The notes under the pieces: model-generated
What the model was told of the DNA's origin: nothing
What the model saw: only the letters and a program-made list of their open reading frames with translations
Databases searched by the model: none
Shown: piece after piece, positions 9,507 through 20,600 of the stretch
Layout: each line of letters opens with the position of its first letter
Numbering within the stretch: the stretch's first letter is position 1
NCBI GenBank assembly: GCA_965203865.1
Contig: OZ241916.1
Coordinates: 1,736,001-1,800,000, forward strand
Direction: 5' to 3'
DNA: 64,000 nucleotides
Origin: G965200765 sp965203865
GTDB lineage: Bacteria > Pseudomonadota > Gammaproteobacteria > Arenicellales > JAJDZL01
Made by a program: the position numbers and the translations under genes

Positions 9507-9550
9507 TTGTAATCCCTCCAGAGACAATAATTATTAAATTTTAGGTTCAG

Positions 9551-10359
9551 TATATCCATATACCGAGGAGTAATTACTGGGAAAAACGATGCTTTTATCA
9601 TTGATAACAGTACTAAGGAAGAACTAATTCGGAGGGATCCAAGGTCAGCTGAAATTTTAAAACCAGTATTACGAGGAAGGAACATCCGAAGATACAAAAC
9701 TCAATGGGGCAATGAGTGGCTGATAGATGTTCATAACGGATATGAATTGGTTCCTCCAATTAAAATTGATGACTACTCGGAAATTAAGAAACATTTAGAT
9801 TCGTTTTATCCAGATCTAGAAAAGAGACAAGACAAAGGGATTACGCCTTATCATCTCCGTAATTGTGCTTACCACGCAGAATTCGAGAAAGACAAAAGAT
9901 TGTATATGGCCTGAAATTGTACAAGTTCAACTCAAGTTTTATCTTATGACTTTAACGCCGGGGTTCTACGCTGAGTAACGAGCGCCTTCATGATTAACGG
10001 GTATGAGAAAATATTAAAGTCTCTTAGTTGGGATACTAAATTCTAAATATTGCGAGCTTATATCATTCCAAAAACTTTTATTCAGGCGGAAGATTAGGCG
10101 AGAAAGGGATATAGATATATCAAAAGGTATTTCGTGGAAAGTTTACCAATTCCGAAGTAAATTCTAGGCAATTCTGATGAATTTGTTAATCACAAGTTGA
10201 TCAACTTCTAGCAAAAGAAATTAGTAATTCAATTATGGTTGAAAACGATAGCCTCAATTGAAAGAGAGATAGATAATCTCGCATATTAACAGTCTGAGTT
10301 ACCAACTATTTGAATTGACAAACTCAGAAATAGAAGTAATAGAGAGATTTGATGGCTAA
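9551..10359 (+). pseudogene. Silent inverted copy of an Eco57I-type methyltransferase specificity (C-terminal) cassette
   Basis: The plus strand encodes a second version of the C-terminal end of the methyltransferase at 10526-14104. The first ~115 bp are almost identical, starting with 81 identical bases (TATATCCATATACCGAGGAG onward; ISIYRGVITGKNDAF). The middle then diverges (RRYKTQWGNEWLIDVHNG against RRYLTDWKQTKNWLIATI). Identity returns at AYHAEFEK, at GEKG.RYIKRYFVE, and at a perfect 38-bp block. It ends LFELTNSEIEVIERFDG at 10357-10359. Frameshifts near 9890, a stop near 9975 and others show it is not translatable now. It begins abruptly in mid-codon, with no upstream catalytic domain. 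Confidence 0.85.
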
Positions 10360-10528
10360 AAGCCAATTTGTCATCCCTGCCTGCATGTAGATTGGGTGAT
10401 AATCTAATTGAATTTAAAAATATTACTTCAATTACAGTGCATTGATTTTTCAACTAGTTTAATTTCATCAGGCGAAAAATCATATAGTTTATATGCGAGA
10501 TTATCTATCTCTCTTTCAATTGAGGCTA
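10249..10528. repeat. Perfect 38-bp inverted repeat joining silent and expressed methyltransferase ends
   Basis: Arms at 10249-10286 and 10491-10528 are exact reverse complements, separated by 204 bp. They encode the conserved tail IASIEREIDNLAY in both cassettes. A second inverted pair lies further out, at 9551-9665 and 11088-11202. Such nested inverted repeats are what a site-specific or homologous inversion would use. Confidence 0.9.
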
Positions 10529-13500
10529 TGTTTCAAATTTTTTAACCTCTAGAAGTTGATCAATTGTATTAACAAATTCATCAGAAGCCTGAATTTTTGG
10601 AATTGGTATTTTTTCAACGAAATACCTTTTGATATATCTATTTCCTTTCTCGCCTAAACTTGTGGCAATTTTGGGAATGAAAAATCTCGTAATATTTGAG
10701 TTGAGAATTCCCAAGAGATAATACTGTCTCATACCCGTAATCATGTAGGCGGTGTTACTTATTAGAACCCCGGCGTTAGCATGAGAAAAATTTGGTTGAG
10801 TTGATATATCAGGCCAAACGATCTTTTGTTTTTCAAATTCTGCGTGGTAAGCACAAGTATCCTGCAGTTCATACCAAGAGTGGATTGTCTTTTTCCTGGA
10901 TTTTGTACCATTTGGTAATGTTCTTCCAGATTGCTCTAATCTTTCTTTTCCAAATGAAAGTAAATGTTGCTTAATTGCTTGATATTCATCAATATCAATT
11001 CCTAACGCTGGAATTGTTGCAATTAGCCAATTTTTTGTTTGCTTCCAATCAGTTAGGTATCTACGAATATGACGACCCTTTAGGATTGGTTTTAAGATTT
11101 CAGCTGACCTTGAATCCCTTCGAATTAGTTCTTCCTTAGTACTGTTATCAATGATAAAAGCATCGTTTTTCCCAGTAATTACTCCTCGGTATATGGATAT
11201 ATCCCATTCTTTTAACGGAGTACCAATATTTTCAATTTTTTCTTTTAATTCATTCTCTGCATCTGTACCGATAAATATGGGACCACTACGTATATAGTCA
11301 AATTTCTTCATGGTAATACCATGCTTTAATACAAATTCACCAATATCGGTCTGTTCCTTAAATTCTTCTGTCATTTTGGCAGCAACAAATTGTTGAGTGC
11401 TTTCTTCCTTTGATATGAGTAATATGCTAGTGTCTACTGTTGCCGATGCAAATACTTTGATACCGTTGAAATCAATCAACAGTTTTTTATTCCATTCAAA
11501 TTTGGCCAATAGTTCAATTAATTTAGCACCGTAATTTGCTCTCATCCATTTATTACTGGTGATAAAACACAAGTGTCCTGAATTTTTGAGAAGCTTCAAA
11601 CCAAATTCAATAAACAAGCAATAAATGTCACCAGTTGAAGCAAATGATTCATACTTTTCACTTCTATACCGATGCGCTAGTTCACCACCATTATTTTGTA
11701 GTTGGATGTAGGGCGGGTTACCAAATACAATGTCAAAACCGTGGTCAATACCAAACATGTACTTCATGTCGAACCAATCTGCTTTGGAACTTTGGTCAAA
11801 CGGGTCCCATTTCGCAATTTTAAAAACCTCATTTTTATATTCTTCGCTTAAACCATAATCTTTTCTCAATATATCTACCAATTCCTGCCGTAACTTCTTG
11901 TCATTTTCTGCCAAAGATAACTTCTTAGTTTGATTAGTTGCATGAAAGTATTGTTCTCTATTCAGGTTTATTTTCTTTTGTTTTTCATACACATCTTTAT
12001 CAAAAATTTCTCTTTGAACCCCCTTTTTATAGAGTTTTAGAGAAAGTAATGAATCGGCTGACAAAAAATGCATATCTAAATTTGGCAATGGCTTAATCCC
12101 AAAATTTCGCGCCTTGTCATCAATTCGATTCTGTTCAATAATCAATGAAACAAAAAATCTAAGTTTTGCAATTTGACATGCAATCGGTTGAATATCTACA
12201 CCAAAAATACTGTTTTGAATCAAATACAGTTTTCGACCAAAATCTGAATCGTTGTATTTTTGAAACGTTGAATTAATATCCAACAATAGCTCTGGGTTTG
12301 CTGAATCGTCAATACTATCGTGAGCCAGTTCTAACATTCTCTTCACTCGATTTTCTTGTATTTTTCGCCAAATTTTATTGTCGGAATCAAGTCGTCGTAA
12401 AATCAGCGTGAGTTTAAGCAAAAGGCTTACAGGAAATGCACCTGAACCAACTGTTGGGTCTAAAATTTTGAGTTCTGAAATTGCCTGAACCAACTGCTTT
12501 TTTTCTTCCTTAGAGAATAGACCTTGTGCATGGTCATCATCATGAGAGTGGTCAAGCAGGCAACCTAAACGGTGACTCAACCGAACCATATTACCATCTG
12601 AAGGCTTGCATTTGTTTTTAAGGGTTTCCAGCAATGATTTATCCACGATAAATTCAACTATTTGCCGAGGTGTGTAGAATGAGCCAGTTTTTTTTCGTAG
12701 AGATTGATTTCGCCCCGTGGAAATAAACGCCAACAATCCTTCAAACACCCTTCCAAGCAACTCTGGATCCAATGCTACTTCTTGCTCAATTGGTGTATTC
12801 TCTTCAACTGTAAATTTATAACGCCGCAATAAAGGAAATAAGCCACATTCGTTATCGAAAAATAACCTATTTGGAATAGAAATTAATTTGTGTATCGACT
12901 CGCGGTCAGAGAAACAGTCAATGAAACCACCGCCTATTTCAGAATCTTCATTCTTGCCCAAGCAATCAAACAACCCACCGTTAATAAATGGTGTTCGTGA
13001 AAACAATTCTAACAACTCATCTGGCAACCTCATTTCAGACTTGTAAATATATTTTGTCGGTGAAGATTTGGTTTGACCTTTATCACTGAAACCACGTTGA
13101 TCAACTTCTGTATTCAATGTCGCAAAAAATAGGTTTTGTAAAACCACTCTGTAATATGAATCACCTTCTTGTGCGTCGTAATTTTTTAAATACTGAGTTA
13201 CATGAGATTCATTAAACAACTCCTCTTCCACTAACTCTTTTTCTTTAATAAACCAAATGAAAAGAATTCGAGTTATTAATCTGATAATCTGTTCATTCTC
13301 ATCATTACCATCAGGGAATGAAGAATGAGAAACAGCTGTTTGATACCATCTCAACAACTCATCATAGAACCGCTTATTCAATTCCTCAATATTCAATTTG
13401 CCCAACCATGCTTGGAATAATCCATCAAAGTTCTTGGGCTTGTTGTATTTGTTTATCCATGATAGAAGTTGGGAAAAAGATAATTCTTCTAATATGTCCA

Positions 13501-14104
13501 TATGAGCTCGATGAGGATTAATAGGGTCAATTTCTCTTAGAAGGGACACATCTCCTAATACTTTTAGCTTCCTATCTCCCTTGTGTTTCCGTCGATGGAC
13601 TAAAGAAAGAGTTAATTTTTTTGCGCTATTTTTGAAAAATACTACAGTTGGTGCCACTGATATTCTTTTGTTAATTTCCCGAGTAAATTTGGCATATTTG
13701 CCCCTAGGATATGTATCCTCTTTCAATTCAACAGCGAAGAATAGAAAACTCCTCTCATTACTCTTTTTATTACTCTTTTCAAAAGAATTACGATTAAAAT
13801 GTAGTTCTCTTTGTTTGAAGGGCATTTCTTCATCTGTGTATTGAAAAACCAACTTCACAGACTTAACATGATTAAGGAACTCCTGCTCTGAATTTGTATT
13901 TTGTTTTTCACCCGGAAATTCTCGTATGAATTCAGATGGACAGCCTGTCAAATCTAGGCTGCGTTCACTTTCGTATCCCAAAATTGAAAGGATTTTTCTT
14001 ACAGCAGTAGTAAATTCAAGCGTTGATACACCGGACAGTGCATTTTTTATTTCCACACTAGTATTATTTTGAATCATAACTTTTGCACGATTAGATACTC
14101 GCAA
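10526..14104 (-). CDS. Eco57I-type N6-adenine DNA methyltransferase (type IIG-like or DISARM-like)
   Basis: 1192 residues. The methyltransferase core has AdoMet motif I LDPTVGSGAFPV near residue 550 and motif IV NPPY near 795, plus TGSFYTPRQIVEFIV, typical of Eco57I-class enzymes. A conserved N-terminal module (FFAVELKEDTYPRGKYAKF, residues ~120-175) could be a degenerate nuclease or a structural domain; I see no clear PD-(D/E)XK. Residues ~968-1192 form the specificity region, mirrored by the silent cassette at 9551-10359. The frame stops at KKFET*, but the adjacent frame continues IASIEREIDNLAYKLYDFSPDEIKLVEK to a stop at 10428, the normal ending of this family, so about 34 residues have been cut off. 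It follows the PLD-SNF2 helicase after 66 bp and is probably co-transcribed with it. Confidence 0.85.
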   Translation of the reverse strand: MRVSNRAKVMIQNNTSVEIKNALSGVSTLEFTTAVRKILSILGYESERSLDLTGCPSEFIREFPGEKQNTNSEQEFLNHVKSVKLVFQYTDEEMPFKQRELHFNRNSFEKSNKKSNERSFLFFAVELKEDTYPRGKYAKFTREINKRISVAPTVVFFKNSAKKLTLSLVHRRKHKGDRKLKVLGDVSLLREIDPINPHRAHMDILEELSFSQLLSWINKYNKPKNFDGLFQAWLGKLNIEELNKRFYDELLRWYQTAVSHSSFPDGNDENEQIIRLITRILFIWFIKEKELVEEELFNESHVTQYLKNYDAQEGDSYYRVVLQNLFFATLNTEVDQRGFSDKGQTKSSPTKYIYKSEMRLPDELLELFSRTPFINGGLFDCLGKNEDSEIGGGFIDCFSDRESIHKLISIPNRLFFDNECGLFPLLRRYKFTVEENTPIEQEVALDPELLGRVFEGLLAFISTGRNQSLRKKTGSFYTPRQIVEFIVDKSLLETLKNKCKPSDGNMVRLSHRLGCLLDHSHDDDHAQGLFSKEEKKQLVQAISELKILDPTVGSGAFPVSLLLKLTLILRRLDSDNKIWRKIQENRVKRMLELAHDSIDDSANPELLLDINSTFQKYNDSDFGRKLYLIQNSIFGVDIQPIACQIAKLRFFVSLIIEQNRIDDKARNFGIKPLPNLDMHFLSADSLLSLKLYKKGVQREIFDKDVYEKQKKINLNREQYFHATNQTKKLSLAENDKKLRQELVDILRKDYGLSEEYKNEVFKIAKWDPFDQSSKADWFDMKYMFGIDHGFDIVFGNPPYIQLQNNGGELAHRYRSEKYESFASTGDIYCLFIEFGLKLLKNSGHLCFITSNKWMRANYGAKLIELLAKFEWNKKLLIDFNGIKVFASATVDTSILLISKEESTQQFVAAKMTEEFKEQTDIGEFVLKHGITMKKFDYIRSGPIFIGTDAENELKEKIENIGTPLKEWDISIYRGVITGKNDAFIIDNSTKEELIRRDSRSAEILKPILKGRHIRRYLTDWKQTKNWLIATIPALGIDIDEYQAIKQHLLSFGKERLEQSGRTLPNGTKSRKKTIHSWYELQDTCAYHAEFEKQKIVWPDISTQPNFSHANAGVLISNTAYMITGMRQYYLLGILNSNITRFFIPKIATSLGEKGNRYIKRYFVEKIPIPKIQASDEFVNTIDQLLEVKKFET

Positions 14105-14170
14105 TTGAATGTTAAAACAGATAAGCGCAACGATTTCTCAAGAATTACTTTTTGATGCTCACAAATCACT

Positions 14171-17100
14171 TCAATTTGTAGGACGAGGCAAAACTAACCA
14201 AGTTACAAGTTCAAAATTATTTATATCATTAGGAAATTCTGATTTTGGTGGAAGTTTAAAGTCAGTTTCCCCAACACTTAATCCTCTTGTTTGAGCTTTT
14301 TCAAACCTGACACTGATATGATTGATCACTTGACGCAATAGCTCTTCATAAACCTCCATTTTTTTACCATTATCTGTATCCTTGTCAAATTGACTACACA
14401 ATGGTCTTAGCGGTCTTGATTTGCCAATAGCCAGAGATTCGAAAAGTTCCAAAATTTGCTTGGTTTCTGTACAGCCAAGTTGAATTTCTCCATCATAGGA
14501 AATATAAACACTGTAAATTGGATGAATTGGACTAGCCACTTGTCGAGGATTTAACTTACCTGAATTAACCTGACGCAAGAAAAAAATCACCCCACGGTCT
14601 CCTTTTGAATCATGTCCATCAGTAACTGCATACACTCCTTTGGGCATCTTCTCTAGTTCTTCCCTGTTTTTTTCCAAAAAGTGACGTAATTGAGAGAAAA
14701 AATAATCTAACGTGAAATCACTCATTACTACATTATTCGACAGTTCATCTAAATCAAACACCTCCTCCTTTAATTTTTTCAATTGATCATCACGAAAATT
14801 CAATTCTCTCTGAATTCCCGGCAAATCTGGTTGTTTTTTTAGAAAGTTGTCATCACCGCTCCCGGTGATATTCGCTAGCTCCATACGCGAGTGAACTCTA
14901 TTTCCCAATTTCAGATAGATCTCCATATCATGCGTAGGCCAATAATTAATCAATTGTACAGAAGAATTTCGACTGCCTATTCTGTCAATTCTTCCAAATC
15001 TTTGAATAATTCGTATGGGATTCCAGTGTATATCGTAATTTAGTACGGTATCGCAATCCTGCAAATTTTGACCTTCAGATATGCAATCAGTCGCTATCAG
15101 CAGGTCAATTTCATCCGAACTTCTAGTTCTTTGTAATCCTCTTGAGACGGGCGAGAAATTATCTAAAATGGAATTGTATTTATTCTCTCCTACATCAGTA
15201 TGAGTTGTATCACCACAAACCATAGCCATTTTTACCTCAAGTTGGTCTGTCAGTTCCCTCAAATTTTTGAATAGATACTCCGCGGTATCTTTAAATGTGG
15301 TAAATACAATCAATTTTCTGCAAGGATGGCCATCTAAATTCTTTTGTGAAGATGATGCCTTCTTCTCAATATCTTTTTTGAGTTGTTCTAGCTTCCCATC
15401 CCTTTGTGGTGTAATCCGTTTAACTTGGTCCAAGACAGCTTCCAGACTTTCTTTGTCAGCCTCTAAGTCGCTTTTCCAGGCGGGTAAATCAAGTTCTCCG
15501 AAACGTAAGTAGTAACTTTCTCTACTGATTTTATATTCATCATCAGTCTCTTCATCTTCGTTATCCTCAATTCCGGTCTCAATAAATTTATCTGCATCTT
15601 GTTGGCGATACTGGTCTATTTTTTCTATAAATTCCGATATTTTTGAAATTGTTCGATTAAGTGTTTTAGTAAGAGAATGTGCCGAACTTTCCAAGCGCTT
15701 TAAAAAATTCGTACGCATCATACCAATGAGAAATTTCTCCCGATCTTTTTGCTGAAATCCCCATTGGTCTATTAAACGCCTCTTTGCTTCCTCATCAGTA
15801 ACATACTTTGAGGGAGTATAAAGAGACAGTGAAAACTGTTCAATTTCCTCTGTCAATTTATTGTATGAGAGCTCACATTCTAGATCGGTATGAGGGGAGT
15901 AATTATCCGGTTTACTTTTAACAGGAAATTTACCGATTTGCTCTAAATCAACAGTGTAGAATTTCTCAATTTGCTGTCTGGAACGAGCTATGGTAACCTC
16001 GCTCAATAATGAAATGAACTCAATTCCCAAAGTTTCTAACAGATCCTGTTTAATTCTTTTCCCTGTTCTTTCACATTCTTCTTCCCAAGCCTTGAATGAT
16101 TTTTGTGCTTGGCTCATAAATGTATCAATATTTAGAATTCCCAAATTTTGCTTGAAGGTATCAGTCTGCTTTTCCGTTATTAAATGAATCTGATTACGTA
16201 AATCAATTAAAGATGTGTTCACAGGAGTCGCAGAAAGCATAAGAACCTTGGTTTTGGCTCCTTGTTTTATTATTTCGTCAAGTAACCGGGAATAGCGGCT
16301 GTGCTTGATCAATTTCCCGTCTTCACCACGGCGTGCATTTATATCATTTCTAAAATTGTGAGATTCATCAATGACTACCAAGTCAAAGTTTGACCAATTA
16401 AAATTTTTCAGCTCAATACTTCCTGCCGTTCCCTTATCTCTTGACAAATCTGTGTGCGACAAAAGGGTATAGCCAAAACGATCATCAATAAAAGGATTGT
16501 TAGTGTGACTGTTGTATGCCGGATAAAGCTCCCAGTTGTTCCGTAGTCTTCTCGGACACAGCACTAAAACTCTGTCGTTTTTCAATTCAAAAAACTTTAT
16601 CACTCCGAGTGCAGTGCGAGTTTTTCCTAATCCTACGCTATCAGCAAGAATACAACCGTTATTTCGGTAAAGGAGTGAAATTATTTTTTTTACTCCGTCT
16701 TTTTGAAATTCATATAGAGAATTCCAAATCTTTGTATCGTAGAATTTAACACCCTCAAATTTTTCTTCGTTGTCTCTAATAGCATCTAGCTCTTCCTTAT
16801 AAATTTCATAGAGGGTTTTGAAGTAAACAAATTCTGGTGCTACATCCTTGCCAATTCGATTTAATTCATCCAATACTTCTTGTTTGACATTTTTGGTAAG
16901 ATTCTCATCCGCCCAGATACTGTCAAACCATGCCTTGAATTGAGATAGTATCTTTTTATGATCTGTTGCAACATTGATTTCTATGTTTGAGCCCTGTCCA
17001 CAACCTAATCCTCTTTTTGTAAAGTTGGAGCTACCGATAATTGCACTACCACTATTGGAAGATTCAGCCAGATACAGCTTGCCGTGTAAAAAATTGGATT

Positions 17101-17443
17101 CTTCAATTGAACGGATCTGCACGCTATCTTTTTTTATCCACTCTGCACATTGTTTAGCCAAAAATTTCTGTTGAAGTTCCTCAGTAGGTAAAATACCTTT
17201 TTCAGTGATAACAATACTCTTGATTGTCTGTTCACTTGGATCTAACTCACCTACAGAACCTGGGTCACCATAAAGAAACCTAACATCCTCTATACCATGA
17301 AGCTGTTCTTGCAATACCTCATAGCCAAAGATTGTGAAATAAGCTGATACCAAACGAAATACATCAGCGTCAGTGAGCACTTTGCGGAGAAAATCAACGA
17401 CCTTATGCTCGCGATTGTCTAGGATAAAACGATAATCTTCCAA
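14171..17443 (-). CDS. PLD-nuclease/SNF2-type superfamily 2 helicase fusion
   Basis: 1090 residues. The N-terminus is a phospholipase-D-like nuclease domain: HGKLYLAESS at residues 120-129 and IIGSSNFT at 136-142 supply the His, Lys, Ser and Asn of an HKD motif. A helicase follows: Walker A LADSVGLGKTRT at about 267-277, DESH at 359-362, SAT in MLSATPVNTS near 403, and motif VI QRFGRIDRIGS. The C-terminal ~200 residues are unassigned. Such proteins accompany Eco57I-type methyltransferases in restriction-like loci, with the helicase translocating on unmodified DNA and the PLD domain cutting. DISARM drmD-drmMI is the nearest named pair, but drmA, drmB and drmC are absent. Its first ~85 codons and upstream region are duplicated at 29211-29470. 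Confidence 0.85.
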   Translation of the reverse strand: MEDYRFILDNREHKVVDFLRKVLTDADVFRLVSAYFTIFGYEVLQEQLHGIEDVRFLYGDPGSVGELDPSEQTIKSIVITEKGILPTEELQQKFLAKQCAEWIKKDSVQIRSIEESNFLHGKLYLAESSNSGSAIIGSSNFTKRGLGCGQGSNIEINVATDHKKILSQFKAWFDSIWADENLTKNVKQEVLDELNRIGKDVAPEFVYFKTLYEIYKEELDAIRDNEEKFEGVKFYDTKIWNSLYEFQKDGVKKIISLLYRNNGCILADSVGLGKTRTALGVIKFFELKNDRVLVLCPRRLRNNWELYPAYNSHTNNPFIDDRFGYTLLSHTDLSRDKGTAGSIELKNFNWSNFDLVVIDESHNFRNDINARRGEDGKLIKHSRYSRLLDEIIKQGAKTKVLMLSATPVNTSLIDLRNQIHLITEKQTDTFKQNLGILNIDTFMSQAQKSFKAWEEECERTGKRIKQDLLETLGIEFISLLSEVTIARSRQQIEKFYTVDLEQIGKFPVKSKPDNYSPHTDLECELSYNKLTEEIEQFSLSLYTPSKYVTDEEAKRRLIDQWGFQQKDREKFLIGMMRTNFLKRLESSAHSLTKTLNRTISKISEFIEKIDQYRQQDADKFIETGIEDNEDEETDDEYKISRESYYLRFGELDLPAWKSDLEADKESLEAVLDQVKRITPQRDGKLEQLKKDIEKKASSSQKNLDGHPCRKLIVFTTFKDTAEYLFKNLRELTDQLEVKMAMVCGDTTHTDVGENKYNSILDNFSPVSRGLQRTRSSDEIDLLIATDCISEGQNLQDCDTVLNYDIHWNPIRIIQRFGRIDRIGSRNSSVQLINYWPTHDMEIYLKLGNRVHSRMELANITGSGDDNFLKKQPDLPGIQRELNFRDDQLKKLKEEVFDLDELSNNVVMSDFTLDYFFSQLRHFLEKNREELEKMPKGVYAVTDGHDSKGDRGVIFFLRQVNSGKLNPRQVASPIHPIYSVYISYDGEIQLGCTETKQILELFESLAIGKSRPLRPLCSQFDKDTDNGKKMEVYEELLRQVINHISVRFEKAQTRGLSVGETDFKLPPKSEFPNDINNFELVTWLVLPRPTN

Positions 17444-17482
17444 TTAATTTTCCGGGTGCTATAGGTAGTAAAAATAATTTTT
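17225..17482 (-). repeat. Direct repeat B, copy 1 (5' end of the PLD-SNF2 gene)
   Basis: About 258 bp covering codons ~1-73 and ~40 bp upstream. It recurs in the same orientation at 29211-29470 with scattered substitutions and one inserted A. The pair brackets the SIR2, sigma-like, winged-helix/GHKL and McrBC genes. Confidence 0.9.
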
Positions 17483-17642
17483 CTGTTGAAGATATTCTAT
17501 TTGTTCTAATTAATGAAACAAGGAATACAAATCAGTATTTAACAATTAGCCTACGCAAAATAAAAAACACTACATACATAGCTCGCCCTTTGAATTGATA
17601 ATTGTTTTTTTATTGTGCCCGAAAAACTCATAACATAACAAT

Positions 17643-20600
17643 TTACCAATTATGTTTAGCCAGGCTTTCCTCAAGTTTACCTTTTAAGTCATCAGGTATA
17701 GCGCTGTTCAACAATTTTTTTGAAACTTTTTCAAATTCATATTCTTCATAATCGGGAATATTGAAGGAATCCAGTACATAAATTATTAACTTACAAGTGT
17801 CTATTGGATGACTATCTAAAATACCTTTATCCTCTAAATCTCGAGCAAATGACCCAAAGTGGATACTACCATCTAGTCGCTGGCTTGATTGGTCCTTGAC
17901 CCGCATTTGGGTTGCTAAATCAACCGCTTCTGGAAATACAGCTTTCAATAATGGCAACCAATGTAACATTTCGTGAATTTCAACTATGGATAGAGAAACA
18001 GGTTTTGTAGAGAGACGGATTTCCCAATATTCTCTAAGCCACCTTTCCCACCATTTTTGACGCAATTCCGTATCCACCTTGAGTAAATTTTTATAAATAT
18101 TTATTGCAAATAATTTTCTATCTGCTTCGGATGAATCTCTAAAAAATTTAGGAACCCACAAATTATTTGTTTTCGTTGAATAGAAGCACAACATGTTTGT
18201 GTACATTTCAACAAACTTTTCACGGTGAGAGTTTGACCCGAAGCACTTCATTTTCTCAACAGCGCTTAAAAAAACAGAACACAAGGCTTCGGCAATTTGA
18301 GGTCGTAAATATTCGGAATAGTAAAGACCATCCCAAGCGACTTGAAGTTCGCTGATGTCATCAAATTTGGTTAAAAGGGGGATTACATTATTTCTGGTCC
18401 AATTTTCATCAACTGCAAACAAGAAATTACAATATTGCACTAAAATAGCACGACTTAACCGGCCGTTTAACGAAGTATCTTCCAAGATACATTCAAATGT
18501 ATTTTGAAAGGAACTATTGAATTGAACAGGCCGAGGATCCTGATTTTGCCACCATGAAGAAAGACTAAAAATCCAAACTTGGCATAGTTTCCCCGCCGGA
18601 TGGTTTACAGCTCTAAATAACCAGTCATCGATACCAAAATCTTCTTCCTCTTGAATTAATTGAGTCCACAAGTCACCAGCGATTTCGTCTATGTTTTCGA
18701 GATGCTCATACATTATGGCACTGTCAGGAACCTTAATAAATAATTGACTTAAAAATTCAGCTATTACTTTATGGTGAGTTTTTTGCAAACGGCTAATTTC
18801 TAACCATTGAAAAACTTTTTCAAGTTGATGTTCGATGCCTATAGGATTAGACCAAGCTTGCAACAACAGGACCCATAGGTCAGTTTCCCATTCCTCTTCG
18901 CCCTCTAGGGTGAATGCTAATTTCATTCCCCACTCAGGTTTTTGAATTACTGCCTCTAAAATCTCTGCTTCAAAGCTTATTCGGCTATTTTCTTCATTCC
19001 CTTTAAATGAAATATGTTTGACGACAATTTCTATAGGCTCCTTTTCAAGTATCTGTTCAATTGACCAAGGGCTCCGTTGTCCTACGAACTCATCTGAGCT
19101 AGAGGAGAAGAAATAATTCAAATCTGGATATTCCTTGGGTTCAAAATCAGGATATTCCGACAAAATTTCATCCAAATATTGTTTCGTCAAGACACACTTG
19201 GGATTGGCAGAGTTAAGCCAATGCATCCAGTTAAACCGATAATAAGCTAAGTTTAGTTCATTGTTATCTTCGCTTTCCGACCCTTGCCAATCTAAAATTG
19301 ATTGGATTACTTTTTTGCGATGAATGAAATCGGCACTTGGATAAATTACTTTCATTGCCATAAATATTTCGTGTTTTTGCAATATTTCATTTAACCCAAT
19401 CCTTTCTAGAAGCCAATCAATTTTTTCATTATCATTCAAGTCTCTTCGTCTCGATAATCCGTGCACTGCTAATCTACGAAGAATCGGGGCAGTTGCTCCG
19501 CTAAGGTAGTCACACCAATATGCTCCTACCGAAGGGAGTGGGTTAGATACTTGCAACTCTAGGCAATCTCGAGCAGCATCAATTAGCACATCTTCGAATT
19601 TAGGTATATTATTTTGCTTGTGAGGTTCAATAGCTTGGCGTAAAAAACTAACTTGGTCAAAAGTATTGTTAATCTCGGTCCATAAGCATAATTCGTGATG
19701 CAACGATTCAAAAAAGACTACAAGCTGTGAAAGTAAACGTTCTGAGATAAGATTTAAATTTGGTTGCAACCCCTTTTTCCAAAGTTTTTGCAATACCGAA
19801 AATGCATTTGAGTGATAGTTCAGATATCCAATTTCACTTCCAGTGCTATGTTGCATGGTTAAATTATGTAAATGGTATTTAGTTATTGCCTCAAATATTT
19901 GAACCATCCTGTCAACCAAATTATGTTTATTACAGCACTCAAGTAATATTTGAAACATAAAAATATTTTTCCAACTGTCAAATGTTGCAAGTAATATGCA
20001 AACCCAGCGGTCTAATGATTCCGGGTTAATTTCATCTGTTTGAATGCTCCTAACAATCTCAGACCAAAATCCTGGATTTATGCGTAACTTATGTTGAGCA
20101 ACTAAGTTGAAAAGTTCGTTCGGGTGTTTAACAGCAAACTGCCTTGCTAACCATTGAGCAAGGCTTTTGTCAATGTCGGACAACTGACCCTCTCGAAATA
20201 AATTGTTGAAGGCATTTCGTTTATTCAACCAATTAATCCATTCCGGTGAGGATTTCGCATTTTCAAAGAACTGTACTTTCAATTTGTCTTTTATTGCTTC
20301 TTCAATTATTCCAGTTTTTTCATCCATTAAAGATGGTGGTTTTTCCAGAATATTTGGAATTTCACTTTTCCAGTCAAGAATACTTCTATTGGTGTAATCA
20401 GCAAGTTGACGGATAGAATTGGAAAGAGCGTCATTGTTGGTATAGGGGATTGGTTCTATACCTAAAGATTCCCATCTATCACTATCTTTTTCTTTGACGA
20501 GAGCGAATCGTCTTTTTACCAAACTCTGTGACATTAGAGACTTGGAAAGATAGTTTAATATTGTCTCGCTGTGACTGAATCCAATGAACAACGTTGTGTA

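Noticed and set aside
9507..9527. TTG start for the recombinase at 9527
   Set aside because: The ribosome site GGAGGG lies downstream of it and serves the ATG at 9506.
10526..17443. Calling the methyltransferase and PLD-SNF2 pair a DISARM system
   Set aside because: drmA, drmB and a separate drmC are absent, and the PLD domain is fused to the helicase. Only a resemblance to drmD/drmMI is claimed.
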